Assembly (NCBI RefSeq): GCF_016860525.1
Contig: NZ_BNEA01000015.1
Span: 806,001-870,000 of the forward strand
DNA: 64,000 nt
Direction: 5' to 3'
DNA from: Streptomyces rubradiris
GTDB lineage: Bacteria > Actinomycetota > Actinomycetes > Streptomycetales > Streptomycetaceae
This document shows positions 18,102-26,946 of the stretch, one piece after another; positions within the stretch are counted from its first letter, which is position 1; the number at the start of each line of letters is the position of its first letter. The position numbers were made by a program, and so were the translations under genes. Below the pieces are notes generated by a model. It saw nothing but the letters and a program-made list of their open reading frames with translations. It had not been told where the DNA came from and did not search any database.

Positions 18102-18524
18102 ATGGGAAGATTCCAGGCGCATGGTGGCGCCAAGAAGGATTTCGACTTCAACGTCGGTCTGGCGGAGGGCGATTGGGACGCGAAGCGATTCGGTGACCGG
18201 CTGTGGGCTGATGTCGCTCGAATTCTGGAGGTGTCCTTCGAGGACAGTCCCGGTGAACCGGGGGATTCCGGGAGCCATCGGTATTGGTTCGAGAATGACT
18301 CGGTGAGCATTTCCTTGTATGTCGACGACGGAGAGCCGGGCTGGGTGTTCGAGAAGGTTCCGGCGATGCTGACCGCCCGTTCCCGGTCCGAGTCCATCGA
18401 GACCTGGCAGCTGGCGGAGAAACTCTACGACCGCCTCGTCGCGACCGGGAGTTATCTGGTGGTGGTGTTCGCCGACGACGGCATGCCGGTCGACGCGAAT
18501 CTCGACATCGGCGACAACTGGTGA
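18102..18524 (+). CDS. Small hypothetical protein
   Basis: A 140-aa soluble, acidic protein (MGRFQAHGGAKKDFDFNVGL at the N-terminus). The ATG at 18102 is chosen because AAGGCGG lies about ten bases before it and the preceding in-frame codons look non-coding; an upstream ATG at 18048 is possible. It has alternating strand-like segments (HRYWFENDSVSISLYVDD, TGSYLVVVFADDGMPVD) and ends DIGDNW. There is no signal peptide, cysteine motif or membrane segment. The fold is not recognised. The size and acidity resemble small immunity-type or SUKH-like proteins, but that is no more than an impression. It is convergent with the nickel-type ABC operon. Confidence 0.55.
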   Translation: MGRFQAHGGAKKDFDFNVGLAEGDWDAKRFGDRLWADVARILEVSFEDSPGEPGDSGSHRYWFENDSVSISLYVDDGEPGWVFEKVPAMLTARSRSESIETWQLAEKLYDRLVATGSYLVVVFADDGMPVDANLDIGDNW

Positions 18525-18605
18525 AACCAGAGGCACGTACGGCGGACGGAGCGACGTTCCCCGTCAGCGCGATCAGGCACCATCGGGGCACTCCCGGAAG
18601 CAGGT

Positions 18606-19268
18606 TCAGGCGTCAGGGGTCAGAGCTCGCCACTCGACTGTGTGGTCGCACCAGCGCTTCAGGAGGGTGTGGTCGTGGCCGACCGCGAGCAGGCCGGCGC
18701 CGGTCGTGGCTCGGTAGCCCTCGACGACTGCGACCAGCGCGGCGGTGGTGGAGGCGTCGAGCATGGCGGTCATCTCGTCGCAGATCAGCCAGCGGGGGCG
18801 GAGCACGAGGGCGCGAGCCAGGCAGGCGCGTTGCAGCTGGCCGTCGCTGACTTCGTGCGGGCGTCTGGTCAGCAGGTCGGGGGTGAGGCCGACGGTCGCG
18901 GCCAGCTCGGGGACGCGTTCGGGTATCTCCTCACGACGGCCGGTGGCCCGGAGAGGCTCGGCGATCAGGTCGCTGAGCCGCAGCCGGGGATCGGCGGAGA
19001 GCCGGGGTTCCTGGAAGACGACGCCGAAAGCGGTGCGCTGTTCGCGGGGGGCCCGGTGGCGCCAGTGGCGTACGGGGGTGCCGTCGAGGAGCAGGGTTCC
19101 GGAGTAGGGGCGGTGCAGCAGGGCCGTGACCCGGGCGAGGGTGGATTTGCCGCAGCCGCTGGGGCCGAGCAGGCCGACGGCCTCACCGGGTGCGAGGGTC
19201 AGGGAGAAGTCCCGTACCACGGGAGCGCGTCGGTCGTAGCCGGCGGTGATGGCGCGCAGTTCAAGCAC
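18606..19268 (-). CDS. nikE: Nickel/peptide ABC importer ATP-binding protein, NikE-like
   Basis: A 220-aa ATPase, last gene of the leftward nik-type operon. It has Walker A GPSGCGKSTLAR (about 36), Q-loop VVFQEPRLSADPRLR, signature VSDGQLQRACLARAL, Walker B WLICDEMTAMLD and H-loop GHD. The signature has Asp in place of the usual Gly (VSDGQ), which is worth noting although NikE proteins tolerate variation there. Its start overlaps the end of nikD by eight bases. With NikD it would power nickel (or short-peptide/metallophore) uptake through the NikBC pore. It ends about 80 bp from the convergent hypothetical. Confidence 0.75.
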   Translation of the reverse strand: MLELRAITAGYDRRAPVVRDFSLTLAPGEAVGLLGPSGCGKSTLARVTALLHRPYSGTLLLDGTPVRHWRHRAPREQRTAFGVVFQEPRLSADPRLRLSDLIAEPLRATGRREEIPERVPELAATVGLTPDLLTRRPHEVSDGQLQRACLARALVLRPRWLICDEMTAMLDASTTAALVAVVEGYRATTGAGLLAVGHDHTLLKRWCDHTVEWRALTPDA

Positions 19269-20226
19269 GGGCGTCCTCCGGGACGTGCGGGTGGTGGCAG
19301 GCGACCGCGTCCGTCATCGGCGGCTGGGCGGCGCAGGCGGGGGTGGCCCGGTCGCAGCGGGCGGCGAAGGCGCAGCCGTCGGGGAGGTCACCGAGTTCGG
19401 GGGGCATGCCGGGGATGGGGGTGAAGGCCCGTTCGGGGAGGGCTTGGAGGAGGCCGCGGCTGTAGGGGTGGCGGGGTCCGGAGGAGCCGAAGAAGCTGGT
19501 CGCGTCGGAGAGTTCGATGATGCGTCCCGCGTACATGACGGCGATCCGGTCGGCGACGCGTTCGGCCGCGGACAGATCGTGGGTGATCATCAGCAGGGCC
19601 CGGTCGGCGTCGTCGACGTGGCGGCGCAGTTCGTCGACCGTGTGGCGCACCAGGTCGCGGTCGAGTCCGGTGGTCGGTTCGTCGGCCAGCAGGAGAGGGG
19701 CTTCGCCGACCAGGGCGAGGGCGGTGGCGGCGCGCTGGGCGAGGCCGCCGGACAGTTCGTGCGGGTGGCGGTCGAGGTGGCCGGGCGGGAACGCGGCACG
19801 TCCGGCGGCCTCCTCGGCGGCGTCGCGCAGGGCGGCACGGCCTCGGACCCCCGTCAACGCGGCGATTGTCTCCTGCAGTTGGGAGCGAATGGTGCGTACG
19901 GGGGTCAGGTGCGCGGCCGGGCTCTGCGGGATCAGGCCGATCCTGCGGCCCCGTACCGTGCGGGCGAGGGTGCGCTCGTCGGCCGTGACCAGGTCGAGGT
20001 CGCCGAGGAGGGCCTCGCCGGTGGTCTGCGCGTTGGCGGGGAGCAGGCCGAGGAGGGCGGAGGCGAGGACGGACTTGCCGCAGCCGCTCTCACCGATCAG
20101 GGCCAGGCACTCCCCCGCCGCCACGTCGAAGTGCGCGTCGGTGACGGCGGCGACGCGGCGCCCGCCGGGCATGAGGAAGCGCACCGACAGGCCGCGCACC
20201 GACAGCACGGGTTCTCGCTCGGTCAC
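19261..20226 (-). CDS. nikD: Nickel/peptide ABC importer ATP-binding protein, NikD-like
   Basis: A 321-aa ATPase of the Opp/Dpp/Nik class. Walker A is GESGCGKSVLAS, the signature LSGGLAQRAATAL, Walker B LLLADEPTTGLD and the H-loop MITHDLSA. The C-terminal oligopeptide-transporter domain contains the cysteine cluster AFAARCDRATPACAAQPP, a known [Fe-S] site in this class. The GTG start at 20226 (VTEREPVLSVRG) is chosen because it gives a 4-base GTGA overlap with the end of nikC; the longer open frame upstream is a shadow. It is the third coupled junction of the operon. Confidence 0.78.
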   Translation of the reverse strand: MTEREPVLSVRGLSVRFLMPGGRRVAAVTDAHFDVAAGECLALIGESGCGKSVLASALLGLLPANAQTTGEALLGDLDLVTADERTLARTVRGRRIGLIPQSPAAHLTPVRTIRSQLQETIAALTGVRGRAALRDAAEEAAGRAAFPPGHLDRHPHELSGGLAQRAATALALVGEAPLLLADEPTTGLDRDLVRHTVDELRRHVDDADRALLMITHDLSAAERVADRIAVMYAGRIIELSDATSFFGSSGPRHPYSRGLLQALPERAFTPIPGMPPELGDLPDGCAFAARCDRATPACAAQPPMTDAVACHHPHVPEDARA

Positions 20227-21110
20227 AGCATCAGCTCCGATCGGCGGCGGGGGTTGATCCGTTCCCGCCAGGCCCCGGCGAGACCGGCGATGGCGAGGGT
20301 GGGGACGATGATGAACAGCCCGGGGAAGAGGGTCGGCCACCACTGGCCGGCCAGGAGCGAGCCCCGGGCGGTCTGGATGAGGGTGCCGAGACTCGCGGTG
20401 TGGGTGGGCAGGCCCAGTCCGAGGAAGGACAGGGCCGACTCGTGCCACATGGCGTGCGGGACCATCAGGACCGCGGAGAGGGCGGCCTGGGGCAGTACGG
20501 CGGGCAGCAGGTGCCGTACCGCCACCCGCCACCGGGACGCCCCCGCGGAGACGGCGGCGTCGATGTACGGGCGCGAGCGCAGCGAGAGGACCTCGGCGCG
20601 GACGATCCGGGCGGTCGACAGCCAGTGCGTGAGCGCGACCGAGACGACCACCGGCCAGACGCCCGGACGGAACAGGGCGACGATGAAGATGCCGAGCAGG
20701 AGGTGGGGCACGGAGGAGACCGTGTCGACCAGCCGCATGATGCCGCGGTCGGCCCAGCCGCCGAGCGCCGCGGCCGTGGCCCCGACGGCCGTCCCGATCA
20801 CGGTCGCCGTCAAAGCCGCCACCACCCCGACGAGCAGGGACACCCGCAGGCCGTAGACGCAGCGCAGCAGCAGGTCACGCCCGACGTCGTCGGTGCCGAA
20901 CGGGTGGGCCCAGGACGGCGGTAGCAGCTTCGACGCCAGGTCCACGGCCTGCTGGTCGAGCTGGACCAGCGGCGGTACGAGCAGCACCGCGAGGAGCGTC
21001 AGGGCGGTCAGCGTGGCGGAGGTGCGCACCCGGACGGTGCGGGTGGAGCGGCGGTTGGTGCCGTACGACCGCCACTTCCTCTCGACTGCGGCCTCAGCCA
21101 TGGGAGTCAC
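20223..21110 (-). CDS. nikC: Nickel/peptide ABC importer permease, NikC-like
   Basis: A 295-aa inner-membrane permease of the DppC/NikC type. Hydrophobic helices begin at LTALTLLAVLLVPPLVQL. The typical periplasmic LPPSWAHPFGTDDVGRDLLLR segment precedes the permease domain (RVSLLVGVVAALTATVIGTA). The EAA-like coupling loop is IDAAVSAGASRWRVAVRHLLP. The GTG at 21110 overlaps the nikB stop, and an ATG (MAEAAVERK) three codons downstream is an alternative. With NikB it forms the translocation pore. Confidence 0.78.
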   Translation of the reverse strand: MTPMAEAAVERKWRSYGTNRRSTRTVRVRTSATLTALTLLAVLLVPPLVQLDQQAVDLASKLLPPSWAHPFGTDDVGRDLLLRCVYGLRVSLLVGVVAALTATVIGTAVGATAAALGGWADRGIMRLVDTVSSVPHLLLGIFIVALFRPGVWPVVVSVALTHWLSTARIVRAEVLSLRSRPYIDAAVSAGASRWRVAVRHLLPAVLPQAALSAVLMVPHAMWHESALSFLGLGLPTHTASLGTLIQTARGSLLAGQWWPTLFPGLFIIVPTLAIAGLAGAWRERINPRRRSELML

Positions 21111-22099
21111 ATTTCACTGAGCTTCACCCTCGGGTCGAAGAGTCCGTAGAGCAGGTCCGCGAGCAGGTTGCCGGCCAGGACGGCGGCGGTGGCCAGCGTG
21201 GTGAGGGCGGCCAGCAGCGGGAAGTCGACGGCGGTGGCCGCCTGCACCGTGGCCGCCGCGATGCCCGGCCAGCTGAAGACGCTCTCCACCAGCAGGGCGC
21301 CGGTGATGAGTTCGGGGACGCGGGAGCCGATCAGGGTGAGCACCGGCAGCAGCCCGGAACGCAGGGCGTGGCCGAGCAGCACGGTGCGTTCGTCCAGGCC
21401 CCTCGCGCGGGCGCCGCGTACCGGGTCCTCCGCCAGGGCGTCGCCGACGCCCTGGCGGACGTAGAGGGTGAACCAGGGCAGCTGCGAGACGGCGAGCACG
21501 CAGGCGGGCAGCACGATATGGCTCGCCACCTGGCCCGTGCTGACCTGTTCGCTGGCGGTGTCGGTCAGGCCGCCCGCCGGCAGGACGTCCAGTTGGAGTG
21601 CGAACAGCCAGATGGCGAGCAGGGCGATCCAGAAGACCGGTGCGGCCTCCAGGGCGTAGGCGAGCGAGGTGACGGTGCGGTCGAGCCAGGATCCGGGGCG
21701 GCGGGCCGCGAGGACGCCGAGCAGCGTGCCGGCCAGGACGGCGACGGCGAACGCGACCGCGCACAACAAGGCCGACCACGCCAGGCGTTCGGCGATGACC
21801 TGGGCCACCGGTTGGCGCATCACGCTGGACTGGCCGAGGTCGCCGGTGAGGGCGGAGGTCAGCCACCGCCACCAGCGTTCGGCGAAGGGCTGGTCGGCAC
21901 CGAGGTTGGCCCGCAGCCGGTCCAGCGTCTCCTGGTCGGCGCCGAGTGCGGCGGTGCCGGCGTAGGCCTTGACGGGGTCGAAGGGGGAGGCGGCGGCGAT
22001 CGCGAAGACGCCGAAGGTGACGACGAGGAGGACCGGGGCGGCGAACAGCGTCCGCCGCCCCGCCAGGCGGGCCATCGCTCCCCAGGGCAGCGGGTTCAC
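21107..22099 (-). CDS. nikB: Nickel/peptide ABC importer permease, NikB-like
   Basis: A 330-aa permease of the DppB/NikB type. TM1 is TLFAAPVLLVVTFGVFAIAA. The conserved N-terminal periplasmic motif reads QETLDRLRANLGADQPFAERW. Permease helices follow, with coupling loop YVRQGVGDALAEDPVRGARA and a C-terminal LLADLLYGLFDPRVKLSEM, typical for this family. The GTG at 22099 is preferred because it makes a 4-base GTGA overlap with nikA; ATG 22075 (MARLAGRR) is possible. It acts with NikC in the membrane. Confidence 0.78.
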   Translation of the reverse strand: MNPLPWGAMARLAGRRTLFAAPVLLVVTFGVFAIAAASPFDPVKAYAGTAALGADQETLDRLRANLGADQPFAERWWRWLTSALTGDLGQSSVMRQPVAQVIAERLAWSALLCAVAFAVAVLAGTLLGVLAARRPGSWLDRTVTSLAYALEAAPVFWIALLAIWLFALQLDVLPAGGLTDTASEQVSTGQVASHIVLPACVLAVSQLPWFTLYVRQGVGDALAEDPVRGARARGLDERTVLLGHALRSGLLPVLTLIGSRVPELITGALLVESVFSWPGIAAATVQAATAVDFPLLAALTTLATAAVLAGNLLADLLYGLFDPRVKLSEM

Positions 22100-23682
22100 T
22101 TCTTGGGCTGCCAGTCCTCGAGGTTCCACCAGGGGCCGCTGGCGAAGCCGTGCTCGTGCGGCTCCAGTTGCGTGGTCAGCCCCTGCCAGCGATCGGCGAG
22201 GACGTAGACGTGGTCGATGTGGGTGAGGAAGGTGTAGCCGGGGTCCTTCACGAGTTCGCGCTGGAGGGCCCGGTACGCCGTTTCGCGCGTGGCCTCGTCC
22301 TGGCCGCGGCGGCCGGTGTCGAGGGCGTGGTCGACGGCCGGGTTGTCGTAGTGGCCCATGTTGTTGAAGCCGTTCCCGGCGAGGGAGGAGTGCAGCATGG
22401 TGTAGAGGCCGAAGTCGGGGTCGCCGATGCTGCCGCCGGCCGCGAGGACCGCGGTGTTCTTCATCCGCGGCTCGATGACCTCCCAGGTGGCGCTCTCGAC
22501 CTTCACGTCGATGCCGGCCTTCTTGGCGTCGGAGGCGTACGCGAGAGCGTGGTCCTGGCGGACCTTGTCGCCCGAGGGGTAGAGCAGGGTGAAGGCCGCC
22601 TTCTGACCGCCCTTGGCGCGGATGCCGTCCGCCCCCGGCTTCCAGCCCCCCTCGTCGAGGATGCGCTTGGCCTTCGCGAGGTCCTGGCCCCGTTCGATGC
22701 CCTTGGCGAACCAGGGGTCGTCGACGGGGAGCGGCCCGTAGGCCGGGCGGCCGGCACCGTCGAGGATCTTGTCGACCATGGCCTCGCGGTCGACGGCGGC
22801 GTCCAGGGCCCGGCGGATCGCGCGGTCGCCGGTGACCTTGCCGGCCGTGGGGAGGGTGACGGTGCGCAAGTCGTAGGACTTCGCTTCGTAGGTCTTCTTG
22901 TTCTCGTCGTCGTCGAAGGTGGCGGCGAGGTTGGGCGGGAGGATCGCACCGTCGAGGTCGCCGGAGCGCAGGCGGGTCGCGCGTACGTCGTCGTCCTCGA
23001 CGATCGCCATGGTGACCGTCTTCACCTTCGGTGCGCCGCCCCAGTACGTGGGGTTGGCCTTGAAGGTGAGCTTCTCGCCCTTGCGCCAGTCGGCCAGGAC
23101 GTACGGGCCGGTGCCGATCGGCTTGGTGTTGAAGGCGCCGGTGTTGGGGTCCTGCTTGCCGGCGATGTGCTCGGGGACGATCGGCAGGACCGTGCGGCCG
23201 GCGAAGGGCGCGTAGGGGTACTTGAGCGTGAAGACGACCTTGTCGTCGCCGTCCGCCCGCACCTCCTTGATGGCGTCCAGTTCGCTGCGGGAGGTGTTGT
23301 TGGTCTTGGTGTCGAGGATGGTCCGGTAGGTGAAGACCACGTCGGCGGAGGTGAGCGGCTCGCCGTCGCTGAACTCGACGCCCTCGCGCAGGGTGTAGGT
23401 GTACGTGAGGCCGCCGTCACCGACCTCGGGCAGTGCCTTGGCGAGCGCGGGTCTCAGTCTCAGGCCGGCGTCGCGGGTGAGGAGGCCGTCGAAGATCTTC
23501 GAGTTGCCGTCCTTGCCGTAGCCGAGCAGCGGGCTGAGGGTGTCCGGCTCCGAGGCCACCCCGATCACGACCGAGTCGGCGGGCCCACCGCCGCCTTCGC
23601 CGCCACCGGGCGCCGAGCACGCGGCTGCCCCACCGGCCAGTGCCGTGGCGACGGCGGCACCGCGTATCCATCGGGTCGTCAT
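22096..23682 (-). CDS. nikA: Substrate-binding lipoprotein of nickel-type ABC importer, NikA-like
   Basis: A 528-aa family-5 extracellular solute-binding protein. The ATG at 23682 (MTTRWIRG) follows a GGGGGG-type ribosome-binding site. It gives a lipoprotein signal with the cleavage/lipidation Cys at residue 22 (GGAAACSAP). SBP_bac_5 features are VIGVASEPDTLSPL, LTYTYTLREGVEFSDGEPLT, YPYAPFAGRTVLPIVPEHI and FNTKPIGTGPYVLADW. Nickel as ligand is inferred from the Nur-like box in the promoter, since the family also binds peptides. It is the first gene of nikABCDE, whose first three junctions are 4-base overlaps and whose last is eight bases. Confidence 0.75.
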   Translation of the reverse strand: MTTRWIRGAAVATALAGGAAACSAPGGGEGGGGPADSVVIGVASEPDTLSPLLGYGKDGNSKIFDGLLTRDAGLRLRPALAKALPEVGDGGLTYTYTLREGVEFSDGEPLTSADVVFTYRTILDTKTNNTSRSELDAIKEVRADGDDKVVFTLKYPYAPFAGRTVLPIVPEHIAGKQDPNTGAFNTKPIGTGPYVLADWRKGEKLTFKANPTYWGGAPKVKTVTMAIVEDDDVRATRLRSGDLDGAILPPNLAATFDDDENKKTYEAKSYDLRTVTLPTAGKVTGDRAIRRALDAAVDREAMVDKILDGAGRPAYGPLPVDDPWFAKGIERGQDLAKAKRILDEGGWKPGADGIRAKGGQKAAFTLLYPSGDKVRQDHALAYASDAKKAGIDVKVESATWEVIEPRMKNTAVLAAGGSIGDPDFGLYTMLHSSLAGNGFNNMGHYDNPAVDHALDTGRRGQDEATRETAYRALQRELVKDPGYTFLTHIDHVYVLADRWQGLTTQLEPHEHGFASGPWWNLEDWQPKK

Positions 23683-23711
23683 GAGCCCCCCCTGTTGCAT
23701 GGAATTTGTTG

Positions 23712-23728
23712 TTGCATAGTAAGTGCAA
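23712..23728 (-). promoter_or_regulatory. Nur-like (nickel repressor) operator upstream of nikA
   Basis: The 17-bp inverted repeat TTGCATAGTAAGTGCAA fits the described Streptomyces Nur box, tTGCaa-N5-ttGCAA, with all the strongly conserved bases present. It overlaps a TACTAT-like -10 on the minus strand, 30 bp from the nikA start, where bound repressor would block transcription. A second TGTTGCAT half-site lies at 23693-23700. Nur represses nickel-uptake genes when nickel is plentiful. Confidence 0.65.
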
Positions 23729-23774
23729 CTGAGGACTGCTGGTCCATCGGTCCACGCCGCACACCGTGACAGCG

Positions 23775-23815
23775 GCGGGGGCTCCCGCAGGCACGTCGCC
23801 TGCGGGAGCCCCCGC
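23775..23815 (-). terminator. Strong hairpin terminator downstream of metE
   Basis: Perfect 18-bp arms (GCGGGGGCTCCCGCAGGC at 23775-23792 and its complement at 23798-23815) enclose a 5-base loop. It lies 64 bp after the metE stop and before the nikA promoter, so it separates the two leftward units. No long T-run follows, as is common for Streptomyces terminators. Confidence 0.8.
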
Positions 23816-23878
23816 GTTGTGCCACCTGCCGGTGAAGGCCGAGAAGACGATCACGAGACAGGACGCTTCGCGCTGGTC

Positions 23879-26203
23879 TCAGGGCGTCTCGGAGGGCAGG
23901 GCGCCGCGCACCTCGCGGGCCGCCGCCACCAGGTTCTCGAGCGAGGCGCGCACCTCGGGCCAGGTGCGGGTCTTCAGGCCGCAGTCGGGGTTCACCCACA
24001 GCCGCTCGGCCGGAAGGGCCTCAAGGCCCGCGCGCAGGAGAGCCGCCGCCTCGGCGGTGGCCGGGATGCGCGGGGAGTGGATGTCGTACACCCCCGGTCC
24101 CGCCTCCCGCGGGTACCCGTGCCGGGCCAGTTCGCGGGCCACCCGCATATGGGAGCGGGCCGCTTCCAGGCTGATGACGTCGGCGTCGAGGTCGTCGATG
24201 GCCTGGACGATGTCCCCGAACTCGGCGTAGCACATGTGGGTGTGGATCTGTGTGTCCGGTCGCACGCCGGCCGTGGTCAGCCGGAACGCCTCGGTGGCCC
24301 AGGCCAGGTAGGCGGGCCGGTCGGCGGCGCGCAGCGGAAGCGTCTCGCGCAGGGCGGGCTCGTCGACCTGGATGACCGAAGTGCCCGCCGCTTCCAGGTC
24401 GTTCACCTCGTCGCGCAGGGCGAGGGCGACCTGGCGGGCGGTCTCGGCGAGGGGCTGGTCGTCGCGGACGAAGGACCACGCGAGCATGGTGACCGGCCCG
24501 GTGAGCATGCCCTTGACCGGCCGGTCGGTGAGGGACTGGGCGTACCTCGTCCAGCGCACCGTCATCGGCTCCGGCCGTGAGATGTCGCCGGCCAGGATCG
24601 GCGGGCGGACGTAGCGGGTGCCGTAGGACTGGACCCAGCCGTGCCGGGTGGCGAGGTAGCCGGTGAGCTGTTCGGCGAAGTACTGGACCATGTCGTTGCG
24701 TTCGGGCTCGCCGTGCACGAGCACGTCGAGGCCGGTCTTCTCCTGGAAGGCGATCACCTCGCGGATCTCGGCCTCGATGCGCCGCTCGTACGTCTCCTCG
24801 TCGGTCCTTCCGGCCCGTACGTCGGCGCGGGCGGTGCGCAGTTCTCCGGTCTGGGGGAAGGAGCCGATGGTGGTCGTCGGCAGCAGAGGCAGGCGCAGGT
24901 GCGCGCGCTGGGCGGCCGAGCGTCGCGGGTACGGCTGGGAGCGGCGGGTGTCGGCGGCGGTGACGGCGGACGCCCGGGCCCGTACCGCCGGGTCGTGCGT
25001 GATGGGCGAGCCCGCGCGGGAGGCCAGATCGGCGCGGTTCGCGGCCAGCTCCGCCGCGATCGTGTCCGCGCCCTGCGCCAGGGCGCGGGAGAGCGTGACG
25101 ATCTCCGCGGTCTTCTGCCGGGCGAACGCCAGCCAGCGCAGGATCTGCGGCTCGATGTCCCGCTCGACCGCGGCGTCGAGCGGGACGTGCAGCAGGGAGC
25201 AGGAGGCGGCCACGTCGACCCGGTCGGCGAGGCCGAGGAGGGTGGCCAGCGTGGTCAGCGAGTTCTTCAGGTCGTTGACCCAGACGTTGCGCCCGTCCAC
25301 GACACCGGCGACCAGCCGCTTGCCGGGCAGACCGCCGGCCGCGGCGAGATCGTCGAGGTTGGCGGCGGCCGGGCCGGTGAAGTCCAGGGCGAGCCCGTCC
25401 ACCGGGGCCTTCGCCAGCACGGGCAGCGCCTCGCCGAGCCGGTCGAAGTACGAGGCCACCAGCAGCTTCGGTCGGTCGGCGAGTCGGCCGAGGTCGCGGT
25501 AGGCGCGGGCGGCGGCGTTCAGCTCGGCCGGGGTGCGGTCCTGGACCAGGGCGGGCTCGTCCAGCTGCACCCACTCCGCGCCCGCGGCCCGCAGGTCGGC
25601 CAGCACCTCGGCGTACACGGGCAGCAGCCGGTCCAGCAGGGTGAGCGGCTGGAAGTCCACCGCGACGCCGGGGGCGGGCTTGGCCAGCAGCAGGTAGGTG
25701 ACCGGGCCGACCAGGACGGGCCGCGGGGTGTGGCCGAGGGCGAGGGCCTCGCGCAGTTCGGCGGTCTGCTTGCCGGAGTCGGCCGCGAAGACGGTGTCCG
25801 GCCCCAACTCGGGTACCAGGTAATGGTAGTTGGTGTCGAACCACTTGGTCATCTCCAGCGGCGCCGCCTCCTGGGTGCCGCGGGCCATGGCGAAGTAGCC
25901 TTGCAGGGCGTCCTCCTGGACCGCGGCGCGGTGGCGGTCGGGGATCGCACCGACCATGACGGTGGTGTCCAGGACGTGGTCGTAGTACGAGAAGTCACCG
26001 GTCGGCACCTCGCCCAGACCGGCGTCGGCCAGGTGCCGCCAGGTGGAGCGGCGCAGGCCGGCGGCCGTGCGCCGGAGGGCATCGGCGGTGACCCGGCCCT
26101 GCCAGTAGCCCTCGATCGCCTTCTTCAGTTCCCGGTTCGGTCCCTGGCGGGGGTAGCCGTACACGGTGGCTTGTACTGCCGCGGCTGCGGACTCGGCTGT
26201 CAC
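23879..26203 (-). CDS. metE: Cobalamin-independent methionine synthase MetE
   Basis: A 774-aa enzyme that transfers a methyl group from methyltetrahydrofolate-glutamate to homocysteine. The N-terminal domain has [23 protein letters not shown] features ([19 protein letters not shown]) and [13 protein letters not shown]. The C-terminal catalytic domain has [34 protein letters not shown], and the zinc ligands HTHMCYAEF (His, Cys) and NPDCGLKTR (Cys). The GTG at 26203 is chosen because AAGGAG lies seven bases upstream; the longer frame would start inside the leader. Expression is expected to be off when B12 is available, because of the cobalamin riboswitch upstream. Confidence 0.93.
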   Translation of the reverse strand: MTAESAAAAVQATVYGYPRQGPNRELKKAIEGYWQGRVTADALRRTAAGLRRSTWRHLADAGLGEVPTGDFSYYDHVLDTTVMVGAIPDRHRAAVQEDALQGYFAMARGTQEAAPLEMTKWFDTNYHYLVPELGPDTVFAADSGKQTAELREALALGHTPRPVLVGPVTYLLLAKPAPGVAVDFQPLTLLDRLLPVYAEVLADLRAAGAEWVQLDEPALVQDRTPAELNAAARAYRDLGRLADRPKLLVASYFDRLGEALPVLAKAPVDGLALDFTGPAAANLDDLAAAGGLPGKRLVAGVVDGRNVWVNDLKNSLTTLATLLGLADRVDVAASCSLLHVPLDAAVERDIEPQILRWLAFARQKTAEIVTLSRALAQGADTIAAELAANRADLASRAGSPITHDPAVRARASAVTAADTRRSQPYPRRSAAQRAHLRLPLLPTTTIGSFPQTGELRTARADVRAGRTDEETYERRIEAEIREVIAFQEKTGLDVLVHGEPERNDMVQYFAEQLTGYLATRHGWVQSYGTRYVRPPILAGDISRPEPMTVRWTRYAQSLTDRPVKGMLTGPVTMLAWSFVRDDQPLAETARQVALALRDEVNDLEAAGTSVIQVDEPALRETLPLRAADRPAYLAWATEAFRLTTAGVRPDTQIHTHMCYAEFGDIVQAIDDLDADVISLEAARSHMRVARELARHGYPREAGPGVYDIHSPRIPATAEAAALLRAGLEALPAERLWVNPDCGLKTRTWPEVRASLENLVAAAREVRGALPSETP

Positions 26204-26359
26204 GGAACTCTCCTTCGCGAGCACTCGTCATGGGTTCCCGGGACGGGACGAGGGCGCGAAGGGATGACGAAGGGCAGCGGGACACCATGGGTGCCCGCCC
26301 CTGCCGCCGACCCGCCCTCGAGGTCACCGAGATGCCGTACGCGATGGCCGCGCACGGGC

Positions 26360-26575
26360 AGTGGCAGGTCTTCGGACTCGCGAGCACGCCTCGTGCCGTA
26401 CGACGTGTACGAGGCACCTACTGGCCGTCGCTTCCCAGACCCGCTTGCCGGGCCCAGTGCGTATGACGGCGGTCGTTCCCGCTCACCGCTGCGGGGCAGT
26501 CCCGGATTCCCACCGGGTTCCCTCTTACGACGCGCCTGCCTGGCGGGCAGGGCGAACCAGCTGCACGAGGCAGCC
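26360..26575 (-). promoter_or_regulatory. Cobalamin (B12) riboswitch controlling metE
   Basis: Read on the minus strand, the leader has the class-defining blocks in order. They are GGGAACCCGGTGGGAATCCG, then GGACTGCCCCGCAGCGG, then GACGGCCAGTAGGTGCC, and the B12 box GAGTCCGAAGACCTGCC (26363-26379). A TATAGGCT just upstream could be the -10. About 160 bases lie between the aptamer and the metE start as expression platform. Binding of adenosylcobalamin would reduce MetE synthesis, leaving the B12-dependent MetH to act. Confidence 0.92.
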
Positions 26576-26832
26576 TATACAGCGGCGCGCCCGCCGTGAA
26601 GCCGGTGAAGACACGGCGACGGCGGCGAGGCCGGTGATGGTGAGGTGGCGGCAGACCTTGCGGAGCGGCTTGGCGAACGACCCGCGTGTCCGGGCGGCTT
26701 CCCCCGGGCCTTCCGGGAGTCGTGCCGGCCGATCGTTCCCGGGCATCCCGACACGACCGAAACATGTGTGTTCGAAACCACCGCCCGCTCGTTGAGTCGC
26801 AGGAGCTGTCACACAACCGGCAAGGGGGACCC

Positions 26833-26946
26833 ATGTCGACTTCGGCCAGGACACCAGCTGGCGCGACTCTCCATCACGCGGCGCGACGGCCGCGCACGCC
26901 GGTTCTCCGGGTGCCGCGCCGGTCCGGGCGGGGAGGTGCGCTGTGA
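26833..26946 (+). CDS. 37-aa basic leader peptide coupled to ABC exporter
   Basis: A short ORF starts at an ATG with a good AAGGGGG ribosome-binding site seven bases upstream. Its TGA overlaps the GTG start of the exporter gene (GTGA). The peptide begins MSTSARTPAGATLHH and is Arg-rich (AARRPRTP, RVPRRSGRG). There is no cysteine and no recognisable RiPP leader motif. It could be a translational-coupling leader, or a small basic peptide handled by the exporter. Composition alone does not prove coding. Confidence 0.4.
   Translation: MSTSARTPAGATLHHAARRPRTPVLRVPRRSGRGGAL

Noticed and set aside
26230..26599. Possible small gene upstream of metE
   Set aside because: The region is explained by the cobalamin riboswitch and its expression platform.
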